Of a stretch of 56,859 nucleotides of DNA, positions 1 through 7,549 are shown one piece after another (position 1 is the first letter of the stretch; every line of letters starts with the position of its first letter). The stretch is from Clostridia bacterium (GTDB taxonomy: Bacteria; Bacillota_A; Clostridia; Oscillospirales; CAG-272): positions 1 to 56,859 of the forward strand of contig JAFUJS010000009.1 in NCBI GenBank assembly GCA_017468115.1, in the 5' to 3' direction. The notes beneath the pieces were generated by a model. The model did not search any database. It was not told where the DNA came from and saw only the letters and a list, made by a program, of their open reading frames with translations. The position numbers were made by a program, and so were the translations under genes.

Positions 1-55
1 AACAATATCTACTACTTGTTGAAGATTGGTTGATTTTTTACAATACTACAAGATT

Positions 56-92
56 AAAAAACAGGAAAAGGTGATTTCCTCTTCCTGTTTCT
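56..92 (-). terminator. Intrinsic terminator
   Basis: An inverted repeat (AACAGGAA at 60-67, TTCCTGTT at 82-89) is followed, read leftward, by a run of T. It lies about 70 bases beyond the stop codon of the anchored-protein gene at 159 and probably ends the cysK-activase-anchored protein transcript. I see nothing else in bases 1-158. Confidence 0.6.
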
Positions 93-158
93 TGTCGTGC
101 CTTTTTATTTTTTGTGAACTAAATGGGGTTCACTTCATTTTACCTGTTCCTTTTTATT

Positions 159-1217
159 TTATTTCGTTGTATCGTAGTAGTAGCCGTATAGGTAGTTACC
201 GCTTGTGAACTTGCCGAAGATATATTTGTTGCAGGCAGACTCGTTCATAATCATAATCTTGCCGTCGTGGTAAACAATTTCCTCTGCCATTGGCGGTGCG
301 TCAATGGTTGTGATATAATTGTCGCCGCCTACAAAGTAAACAGGGTATTCGTTGTCCCAAACTGCTGTGTCTGTCTTGCAAAGCTCGCTTGCCTCGATTT
401 TGTCAAGGTCGTAAATATGAATCTTGGAAATGGAAAGTCCCCAGGAGCAGGAAAGCATAAGCTTGCCATTATCAATATACATACCTTGAACAGTGGACGG
501 TGTAGAGTAAACTGCCTCAGGCTTTAGGCTAATGCCATATTCAGCCTCGGGGTCAAGCTTGTATTTGAGAATAACGGAAAGGTTTGTTTGCTCGCCCTTT
601 GTAAAGTGCTGATTTTCAGTAGTTGCGTAATTGTTTGCTGCGTCCTCAAAGGAGCCTGCGTACAAATAACCGTCAAACACCTTGCAGTAGGCTGGGCTAA
701 CCTCATCGGCATTTGCCCCGTCCTTAAGAGTGCTGACCTTGAATGTGCCAAGGCGCTTTGTCTCGCTCTTGCCGCCTATAATATCATCAAGATTGAAAAC
801 ATAAAGGCACTTAGAGCCGGAAATATAAAGGTAATTTCCCTTATCTGTGTATTGATATGTAAGACCGCCTGCGTGTCCCGTGAAGGTCTCGCCCTTTTCG
901 TTCTTGAGCTGTGTCATATTAACAACATTTCCCCACTGGTCAAGCAGGTAAACACGGGAGCTTGACTTGTCGGTCATATAGCCACAGGCAAGGAAGTGCA
1001 CCTTGTCGTTGCCCTCCTCATCCTTCAAAACAATCTTTTCAAAGCCCTGAGGAATATAGCCCTCGCTAAGACCGGGAATCTTGAATTCTGTTGATGCGTT
1101 TGTGAAGAAGCCGGTAAAGAACAGGCGCTCGCCCACCTTTACTCCTGCCAAAAGAAAGATAACTACTAAAAGAATTGTAAGTAGCACCTTTAGTGTAATT
1201 CTTAAACCTTTACTCAT
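159..1217 (-). CDS. Membrane-anchored extracytoplasmic protein of unknown function
   Basis: This 352-residue protein has a basic start and one hydrophobic segment at about residues 8-28 with no obvious cleavage site, so it is likely held in the membrane with the remainder outside. The outer part has repeated short stretches such as YLYISGSKCLYVFNLDD, YCKVFDGYLYAGSF and GKLMLSCSWGLSISKIHIYDLD, each a beta strand turning into a Tyr/Asp-rich loop. That pattern suggests a beta-propeller, as in quinoprotein or YncE-like folds, but no catalytic residues are recognisable. AAAGGAG lies just before the ATG. It follows the activase gene by 10 bases and is probably co-transcribed with it. The fold is inferred; the function is unknown. 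Confidence 0.75.
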   Translation of the reverse strand: MSKGLRITLKVLLTILLVVIFLLAGVKVGERLFFTGFFTNASTEFKIPGLSEGYIPQGFEKIVLKDEEGNDKVHFLACGYMTDKSSSRVYLLDQWGNVVNMTQLKNEKGETFTGHAGGLTYQYTDKGNYLYISGSKCLYVFNLDDIIGGKSETKRLGTFKVSTLKDGANADEVSPAYCKVFDGYLYAGSFEDAANNYATTENQHFTKGEQTNLSVILKYKLDPEAEYGISLKPEAVYSTPSTVQGMYIDNGKLMLSCSWGLSISKIHIYDLDKIEASELCKTDTAVWDNEYPVYFVGGDNYITTIDAPPMAEEIVYHDGKIMIMNESACNKYIFGKFTSGNYLYGYYYDTTK

Positions 1218-1230
1218 AAAATCTCCTTTA

Positions 1231-4200
1231 TTAAACGGGTAGAGTATCCTCTGATTTTTCTGCCTGTTCCTTTTCTGTTCTTTCCAGATTTTTCTTAGCC
1301 ACAGTAAGCATAAGCTTGATTCTGTTCAGCTGGTTAACCTCGGAGGCGCCGGGGTCGTAGTCAACTGCCACAACGTTGGACTCGGGGAAGTGCTTGCGAA
1401 GAAGCTTAATAACACCCTTACCAACAACGTGGTTAGGAAGGCAGGCAAAGGGCTGAATACAAACAATATTCGGTGCGCCCGAATGAATAAGCTCAACCAT
1501 CTCGCCGGTTAGGAACCAGCCCTCTCCATATTGGTTTCCGATGGAAAGGAATGGCTTTGCCATCTTAGCAACCTCTGTAATATGCACAGGCGCATCAAAG
1601 CGCTTAGATTTCTTAAGAGCCGCCTTTGCGGGTCTGCGCACCATTTCAATAGCGCCAACGCCAAGCCTTGCAATCAGGGCAGAGGTCCACTTAAAGCCAA
1701 GGAAGCGGTGCTTGTAATCAGAGTTGTAAATGCAGTAGTTAAGGAAGTCGATAAGGTCAGGCACAACCGCCTCGGCACCCTCTCTTTCAAGCAGGTCAAC
1801 CAGGTTGTTGTTTGCAAGAGGCATATATTTAACCAAAATCTCGCCAACAACGCCAACCCTAGGCTTCTTAAGACCCTCGATAAGCGGTAGCTCGTCAAAG
1901 TCCTTAACAATGCCACGGCAAACCTTTTTGTAGGTCCATTTTGTTTTCTTGTTTACAAGGAAGTCAATTGCAATATCACGCCACTTGGCATGCAGCTCGT
2001 TTGCAGAGCCAACGGTAGCCTCGTAAGGACGTGTCGCATACAGACAGCGCATAAGAAGGTCGCCGATAATAACTCCGCGAAGGGCAGAGATAATAAGCCC
2101 AAGGGAAGGCTTAAAGCCCTCGTTCTTCTCAATGCCCACAGCATTAAGGGAGATAACGGGAATATAGGACATGCCCACCTTGTCAAGGGCGTGTCTTATA
2201 AAGCCAACGTAGTTGCTGGCACGGCAGCAGCCGCCTGTCTGTGTCATAATAATGGCAAGCTTGTGCGTGTCGTACTTGCCCGAAAGCACCGCATCCATAA
2301 TCTGCCCCACAACGGTAATAGACGGGAAGCAAGCATCGTTATTTACATATTTAAGACCTGTATCAATAGCACCACGGTTGTCGTTATCAAGAACCTCAAC
2401 ATTGAAGCCGTACTTGTCAAACAGCGGCTCCAAAATATCAAAGTGTATAGGGGACATCTGTGGGGCAAGGATTGTATACCTGTCCTCAAACATTTTCTTA
2501 GTAAACTCCGTGCGCTGATAATTAACAGGCTGTGCCTCTGGCTTAATACCCTTTTCCTTACGCATATTCATAGCAGAAATAAGGCTGCGGATACGGATTC
2601 TGATAGCGCCAAGGTTATTAACCTCGTCAATCTTCAAAACGGTATATAGCTTTTGGGAGCCCTCAAGAATTTCGCAAACCTGGTCGGTTGTAACTGCGTC
2701 AATTCCACAGCCGAAGGAGTTTAGCTGAATAAGCTCTAAATTCTCGTGCTTGCGTACGAATGCCGCCGCATTATAAAGACGTGAGTGGTAAACCCATTGG
2801 TCGTTTACTCTTAGCCCCTCGATTTCCTCAAATATAAAGGGCAGAGAGTCCTCGGTAAGCACAGCAAAGCCATAAGAGGAAATAAGCTCGGGAATGCCGT
2901 GGTTAATTTCAGGGTCAAGATGGTATGGTCTGCCTGCAAGCACAATTCCTCTTGCACCGGTTTTTTCCATCCATTCAAGGGTTCTTTCGCCCTCTTTTCT
3001 TACATCAGCCTTTGCCCTTTGCTGCTCAGCCCAAGCAGACTTAACAGCGTCCTTAACCTCTTTTTCGGAAATACCAAACAAGTCTCTTTCGTGACAGAAG
3101 TAGCTAACAAGCCTTTCCTGTGCGATTTTTTCGTTTGTAAAGGCAATAAACGGACGAAGATATGTAACCTTGCCCTCAACAATTTCCTCAACATTGTTTT
3201 TAATGTTCTCGGAATAGGAAACAACGATAGGGCAGTTGTAGTGGTTTTGTGCGCTTTCCTTTTCCTGATGCTCGTAGAACACGCAGGGGTAGAAGATAGT
3301 AGGCACACCCTCGTTAATCAACCATTTAATATGACCGTGGGCAAGCTTTGCAGGATAGCACTCGGACTCGGACGGGATTGTGTCCATACCAAGCTCGTAA
3401 AGCTTTCTCGTGGACTTGGGAGATAGCACAACGCTAAAGCCCAGCTCCTTAAAGAAGGTAGCCCAGAAGGGGTAGTTTTCATAGATATTAAGAACACGTG
3501 GAATGCCGATAACACCACGCCTTGCCACATCCTTAGGAAGCGGCTCGTAGTCGAACATTCTGTGTAGCTTGTATTCCGGTAGGTTTGGTCCCTTTTCCTT
3601 GCCGTTTTCCTCGCCGGAGCCCTTTTCACACCTGTTACCTGTAATGTGTCGTCTGCCACCGGGGAAGCGGTTAACTGTAAGAATACAGCTGTTGGAGCAG
3701 CCCTTACAACGAATGGTTTCGGTTGTGTAGGTAAGGTTAAGGATTTCGTCAATAGAGAGGGTTGTGCTTTTCTTGCCCTGCCAGCTGTTCTTAGCAATAA
3801 GGGCGGCACCGAAGGCACCCATAATGCCGGAGATATCCGGGCAGGTAACCTGTGCGCCCGAAATTTCCTCAAGTGCACGAAGCACAGCGTGGTTATAGAA
3901 GGTTCCGCCCTGAACAACAACGTGGGAGCCAAGGTCGGAAACAGTCTTTAGCTTAATAACCTTGTAAAGTGCGTTTTTAATAACGGAGTAGGCAAGACCG
4001 GCAGAAATATCGGAAACGGTAGCGCCCTCCTTTTGCGCCTGCTTTACATTGGAGTTCATAAATACGGTACAGCGTGTACCAAGGTCAATGGGGTTCTTTG
4101 CAAAGATAGCCTTTTTTGCAAATTCCTCTGCGGTGTAGCCAAGGGAGTTTGCAAAGGACTCAATAAAGGAGCCACAGCCCGAGGAGCAAGCCTCGTTAAG

Positions 4201-5520
4201 AAGAATTGTATCAACGGAGCCGTTTTTAATCTTAACGCACTTCATATCCTGTCCGCCAATGTCAAGCACGCAGTCAACCTGTGGGTCGAAGAATGCGGCG
4301 GCGGTACAGTGGGCGATTGTTTCAACCTCTCCGCAGTCAAGGCTAAAGGCAGACTTAAGAAGCTTTTCGCCATAGCCTGTTGAGCAGGAGTATGTAATAT
4401 TAACTCCGTCGGGAAGAAGCTTGCCAAGCTCCTCCATAGCACGGATAGCTGTCTTTATCGGAGAGCCTTGGTTATTTGAATAGAAGGAGTAAAGGAGTTG
4501 ACCCTCGTCGCCAATCAAGGCAAGCTTTGTGGTTGTGGAGCCTGCGTCAATACCAAGGAAGCAGTTGCCACGGTATGTCTCCAGGTCCCCCTTCTTAATT
4601 GTTGCCCTCTTGTGTCTTTCAAGAAAGGCATCGTAGTCCTCCTCACTTTCAAAAAGAGGGTCAAGGCGCTTTAGCTCAAACGCCATTTCAACGCCGTTTT
4701 CAAGGCGAGAAATAAGCTCGTCAATAGTTGTTTCGGCAGTTTTGTCGTCGCACTCAATAGCGGCGCCATATGCAGCAAACAGGTGGGAGTTTTCAGGGTC
4801 CACAATGTTTTCCGGTGTTAGCTTAAGGGTTCTTATAAACGCCTTTTTCAGCTCCGGCAAAAAGTGGAGAGGGCCGCCAAGAAAGGCAACACAGCCACGA
4901 ATAGGCTTACCGCAGGCAAGACCTGAAACTGTTTGGTTTACAACGGATTGGAAGATAGATGCAGAAAGGTCAGCCCTTGTTGCACCCTCGTTAATAAGCG
5001 GCTGAATATCTGTCTTTGCAAATACGCCACAGCGTGCCGCAATAGGGTAAATCTGCTTATAATTCTCAGCCTCACGGTTAAGACCTGTGGCATCTGTCTG
5101 CAAAATTGCCGCCATCTGGTCAATGAAGGAGCCTGTGCCGCCTGCACAAATTCCGTTCATTCTCTCCTCAACGTTGTTGCCGTCAAAGTAAATAATCTTG
5201 GCATCCTCACCGCCAAGCTCAATAGCAACATCGGTTTGTGGAGCTAAATATTTAAGTGAAGAGGCAACAGCTGCAACCTCTTGCATAAATTCAATATTAA
5301 GGGCTTTACCAAGGTTAATAGAGCCGGAGCCTGTAATCTTAGCCTTAACTCTGAACTCGCCCAGCTTTTCTCTCGCTTCCTTAAGAAGCTGGCAAAGCTT
5401 AGATTGTGTGTGGGCAAGGTGCCTTGCGTATTCGCCATACAAAATCTCGTTATTTTCGTCAATAACTGCAACCTTAACGGTGGTAGAGCCTATATCAATA
5501 CCAATTCTATAAAGCTTCAT
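1231..5520 (-). CDS. Two-domain 2-hydroxyacyl-CoA dehydratase activase (BadF/HgdC-type ATPase fused to HgdB-like region)
   Basis: This 1429-residue protein contains two ASKHA ATPase domains of the BcrA/BadF/HgdC family. The first opens with GIDIGSTT at residues 7-14 and the second with GIDAGSTTTK near residue 323. Each carries the two cysteines that hold a bridging [4Fe-4S] cluster in HgdC dimers: ICAGGTGSF and RCGVF in the first, CSSGCGSF and RCTVF in the second. The rest (about 640-1429) matches the DUF2229 and HgdB-like region found in long activases of Clostridia. Family members use ATP to push one electron into a dehydratase of the amino-acid fermentation type. No separate dehydratase subunit is visible nearby, so the substrate is unknown. 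An AAAGGAG site precedes the ATG, and cysK lies 10 bases upstream. Confidence 0.9.
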   Translation of the reverse strand: MKLYRIGIDIGSTTVKVAVIDENNEILYGEYARHLAHTQSKLCQLLKEAREKLGEFRVKAKITGSGSINLGKALNIEFMQEVAAVASSLKYLAPQTDVAIELGGEDAKIIYFDGNNVEERMNGICAGGTGSFIDQMAAILQTDATGLNREAENYKQIYPIAARCGVFAKTDIQPLINEGATRADLSASIFQSVVNQTVSGLACGKPIRGCVAFLGGPLHFLPELKKAFIRTLKLTPENIVDPENSHLFAAYGAAIECDDKTAETTIDELISRLENGVEMAFELKRLDPLFESEEDYDAFLERHKRATIKKGDLETYRGNCFLGIDAGSTTTKLALIGDEGQLLYSFYSNNQGSPIKTAIRAMEELGKLLPDGVNITYSCSTGYGEKLLKSAFSLDCGEVETIAHCTAAAFFDPQVDCVLDIGGQDMKCVKIKNGSVDTILLNEACSSGCGSFIESFANSLGYTAEEFAKKAIFAKNPIDLGTRCTVFMNSNVKQAQKEGATVSDISAGLAYSVIKNALYKVIKLKTVSDLGSHVVVQGGTFYNHAVLRALEEISGAQVTCPDISGIMGAFGAALIAKNSWQGKKSTTLSIDEILNLTYTTETIRCKGCSNSCILTVNRFPGGRRHITGNRCEKGSGEENGKEKGPNLPEYKLHRMFDYEPLPKDVARRGVIGIPRVLNIYENYPFWATFFKELGFSVVLSPKSTRKLYELGMDTIPSESECYPAKLAHGHIKWLINEGVPTIFYPCVFYEHQEKESAQNHYNCPIVVSYSENIKNNVEEIVEGKVTYLRPFIAFTNEKIAQERLVSYFCHERDLFGISEKEVKDAVKSAWAEQQRAKADVRKEGERTLEWMEKTGARGIVLAGRPYHLDPEINHGIPELISSYGFAVLTEDSLPFIFEEIEGLRVNDQWVYHSRLYNAAAFVRKHENLELIQLNSFGCGIDAVTTDQVCEILEGSQKLYTVLKIDEVNNLGAIRIRIRSLISAMNMRKEKGIKPEAQPVNYQRTEFTKKMFEDRYTILAPQMSPIHFDILEPLFDKYGFNVEVLDNDNRGAIDTGLKYVNNDACFPSITVVGQIMDAVLSGKYDTHKLAIIMTQTGGCCRASNYVGFIRHALDKVGMSYIPVISLNAVGIEKNEGFKPSLGLIISALRGVIIGDLLMRCLYATRPYEATVGSANELHAKWRDIAIDFLVNKKTKWTYKKVCRGIVKDFDELPLIEGLKKPRVGVVGEILVKYMPLANNNLVDLLEREGAEAVVPDLIDFLNYCIYNSDYKHRFLGFKWTSALIARLGVGAIEMVRRPAKAALKKSKRFDAPVHITEVAKMAKPFLSIGNQYGEGWFLTGEMVELIHSGAPNIVCIQPFACLPNHVVGKGVIKLLRKHFPESNVVAVDYDPGASEVNQLNRIKLMLTVAKKNLERTEKEQAEKSEDTLPV

Positions 5521-5530
5521 TTTTTCTCCT

Positions 5531-6457
5531 TTAGTTTTCCAAGTAGCCCTGGGTGGACAAATATCTTGACCCGCTATCGGGTAGGACTACAACAATGTTC
5601 TTGTTTTCCTCTTTTTTTGCAATATCTATGGCAGCCTTAAGGGCAGCGCCTGAGGAAATACCGCAGAGTAGACCCTCAACCCTTGCCAGCATAGTGCCGT
5701 AGCTATATGCGTCCTCATCTGAAACAGTTATAATCTCGTCAATTACTAAGGTGTCTAGTATGTCGGGCTTGAAGCCTGCGCCAATTCCTTGTATTTTGTG
5801 GCTGCCGGATTTACCCTCTGTCATAAAGGGAGAGCCTGTCGGCTCAACACCCACAACCTTGATTTTTTCGTTTTGTGATTTCAAGTATTTGCCAATACCC
5901 GAAATTGTGCCCCCTGTACCAAAGGTGGCAACAAGGCAGTCAACCTGTCCGTCCATGTCACGATAAATTTCGGGACCTGTGGTGTTAAGGTGCGCCAAGG
6001 TGTTATCCTCATTTTCAAACTGCATAGGCATAAAGCTGTTTTCACTTTGTTCAAAAAGCTCCCTTGCCCTTTTAATTGCACCGCCAATGCCCTCGCTCTT
6101 GGGAGTTAGGACAACAGAAGCGCCATAAGCCTCAATGGTTTTAATTCTCTCACAGGAAAGCCCCTCTGGCATAACGATAATTACCTTGTAGCCAAGGACA
6201 GCACCAAGCATGCTAAGACCAATGCCGGTGTTTCCCGAGGTTGGCTCGATAATAGTGCCGCCGGGCTTTAGCTTACCGCTGCTTATAGCCCCCTCAAGCA
6301 TAGAAAGAGCAGCACGGTCCTTAATTGAGCCGGCAGGGTTAAAAAGCTCCACCTTGGCAAAAAGCCTGGACTTAAGACCAAGCGCCCTTTCAATGGCGCA
6401 AAGCTCCAAAAGCGGGGTTTTTCCAACCAGCTCCACAACAGATTTATATATTTTCAT
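5531..6457 (-). CDS. cysK: Cysteine synthase (O-acetylserine sulfhydrylase)
   Basis: This 308-residue protein has the full CysK signature. NPAGSIKDRAA contains the PLP-binding lysine (K46), TSGNTGIG binds the substrate carboxylate, and GTGGTISG grips the PLP phosphate. The family condenses O-acetylserine with sulfide to give cysteine in the cytosol. Length and motifs are normal for the family. It is the first gene of a minus-strand unit with the activase, has an AAGGAG site before its ATG, and is preceded by a promoter at 6505-6533. Some homologues are cystathionine beta-synthase-like or use O-phosphoserine, which cannot be told apart here. Confidence 0.93.
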   Translation of the reverse strand: MKIYKSVVELVGKTPLLELCAIERALGLKSRLFAKVELFNPAGSIKDRAALSMLEGAISSGKLKPGGTIIEPTSGNTGIGLSMLGAVLGYKVIIVMPEGLSCERIKTIEAYGASVVLTPKSEGIGGAIKRARELFEQSENSFMPMQFENEDNTLAHLNTTGPEIYRDMDGQVDCLVATFGTGGTISGIGKYLKSQNEKIKVVGVEPTGSPFMTEGKSGSHKIQGIGAGFKPDILDTLVIDEIITVSDEDAYSYGTMLARVEGLLCGISSGAALKAAIDIAKKEENKNIVVVLPDSGSRYLSTQGYLEN

Positions 6458-6473
6458 AAATTCTCCTTAATTA

Positions 6474-6491
6474 TTTTTGGTTTACCAAAAA
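6474..6491 (-). promoter_or_regulatory. Inverted repeat in the cysK leader, possible operator
   Basis: TTTTTGGT and ACCAAAAA form an 8-bp perfect inverted repeat with a 2-base centre. It lies between the expected transcription start (about 6498) and the cysK ribosome binding site. A repressor bound here would block cysK; a short RNA hairpin is the alternative. It does not resemble a T-box or S-box. Confidence 0.4.
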
Positions 6492-6504
6492 TACACCATC
6501 TTAT

Positions 6505-6533
6505 ATTCTACCACATAATATTAAAAATTTCAA
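6505..6533 (-). promoter_or_regulatory. Sigma-A promoter of cysK
   Basis: Read on the minus strand, TTGAAA (6533-6528) and TAGAAT (6510-6505) are separated by 17 bases. Confidence 0.6.
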
Positions 6534-6632
6534 TATTTGAGTCGCAAAAACAAATAAAGGAAAAAGGTACTTTAAATTTTCCTTGTTTTGTGCTAGAATA
6601 GAATAGAGAAAACCAAAAGAGAGGTATTTATA

Positions 6633-7337
6633 GTGGTAAACGCAGTAATTTTCGACCTTGACGGCACTCTTGCCGACACTATGGACGACCTGAAAACGGC
6701 TATGAATAATATGCTGAAAAGCCTTGGCTACAAAACCCGTACCAAGCCGGAGCTTCTTAGCTTTATAAACAGAGGCGCACGCAATTTTGTAAAAAGCTCC
6801 CTGCCTAAAATCGTGCAGGATTCGGAGCTTATTGTAGATAGCGCCCTTGATGTATACGAGCAGGAGTATGCAAAGTGCTACTGTGAAAGCACCTATGCCT
6901 TTGACGGCGTTAAGGAGGCTTTAGAGGGGCTAAAGGAAAAGGGCATTAGAATAGGCGTGCTATCAAACAAGCAGGACGCATTTGTTAAGCATATATGCGA
7001 AAAGCTTTTTGGTAAGGGCTTTTTCAAGGCAACAATGGGGCAGACAAGCCTGCCCACCAAGCCGGACCCACAGGGTGCGCTGCTTATGGCAAGGCTCCTT
7101 GGCGCAAAGCCCCAAAACTGTATTATCGTTGGCGACTCGGATGTTGATATGATGACCGCACAAAACGCAGGCATGACCTCTATTGGCGTTAGCTGGGGCT
7201 ACCGCAGTGAGGACGTTTTAAGCCGTGCCGGAGCCGACTATATCGTAGGCAGCACAGAGGAGCTGCTTGAGGCAATTTACGAAACAGTAAAGAAAAATCA
7301 GCAAAAGCGCCTAAAGGGCACAAAAACCGAAAATTAA
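6633..7337 (+). CDS. HAD-family phosphatase (phosphoglycolate phosphatase-like)
   Basis: This 234-residue cytosolic phosphatase starts with GTG at 6633 after a GAGAGG site. FDLDGTLADT at residues 7-16 supplies the nucleophilic aspartate (D8) and acid/base aspartate (D10). LSNK is motif II, the lysine of KPDP is motif III, and GDSDVDMMTAQNAG is motif IV. The helical cap between motifs I and II is of the C1 type, typical of Gph and PpaX. The family removes phosphate from small molecules such as 2-phosphoglycolate or pyrophosphate; the substrate cannot be read from sequence. It appears to be a single-gene unit, with a TAGAAT-like -10 box at 6595-6600 and a terminator after its stop. Confidence 0.88.
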   Translation: MVNAVIFDLDGTLADTMDDLKTAMNNMLKSLGYKTRTKPELLSFINRGARNFVKSSLPKIVQDSELIVDSALDVYEQEYAKCYCESTYAFDGVKEALEGLKEKGIRIGVLSNKQDAFVKHICEKLFGKGFFKATMGQTSLPTKPDPQGALLMARLLGAKPQNCIIVGDSDVDMMTAQNAGMTSIGVSWGYRSEDVLSRAGADYIVGSTEELLEAIYETVKKNQQKRLKGTKTEN

Positions 7338-7338
7338 C

Positions 7339-7367
7339 AAAAAAGCCGACCCCGTGTCGGCTTTTTT
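7339..7367 (+). terminator. Intrinsic terminator after the HAD phosphatase gene
   Basis: AAAAAAGCCGAC and GTCGGCTTTTTT form a strong stem ending in a T run, starting two bases after the stop codon. Confidence 0.85.
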
Positions 7368-7463
7368 GATATTTACAAGAAAAACAAGCCTGATTTTTTG
7401 AATTCGGAGACAAATCAACAAAAATTCGTTAATTGTTATGCAAAATACACAAAAAAACATTTG

Positions 7464-7479
7464 TTTTTTTTTTTTTTTT
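7464..7479. repeat. Run of 16 T bases upstream of a surface-protein promoter
   Basis: An uninterrupted T16 tract ends 7 bases before the -35 box of the leucine-rich repeat protein gene. Such tracts can change length by slippage and can act as UP-like or curved DNA. The rest of 7368-7486 holds no gene. Confidence 0.7.
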
Positions 7480-7486
7480 GTTTAAC

Positions 7487-7515
7487 TTGACAGTTTTCCA
7501 CATCTATGTTAGAAT
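7487..7515 (+). promoter_or_regulatory. Sigma-A promoter of the leucine-rich repeat protein
   Basis: TTGACA at 7487-7492 and TAGAAT at 7510-7515 are separated by 17 bases, 35 bases before the ATG. Confidence 0.8.
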
Positions 7516-7549
7516 ATAATAAACAATAAATAGTACTCAGGAGAGTTTT

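Noticed and set aside
1990..2649. A 219-codon open frame opposite the activase gene, and several others opposite it
   Set aside because: The other strand encodes a clear activase with intact motifs over the whole stretch. The reverse frames have no ribosome sites and no recognisable protein features.
6458..6632. T-box or SAM riboswitch before cysK
   Set aside because: The leader is only about 40 bases from predicted start to ATG and has no T-box sequence or k-turn elements.
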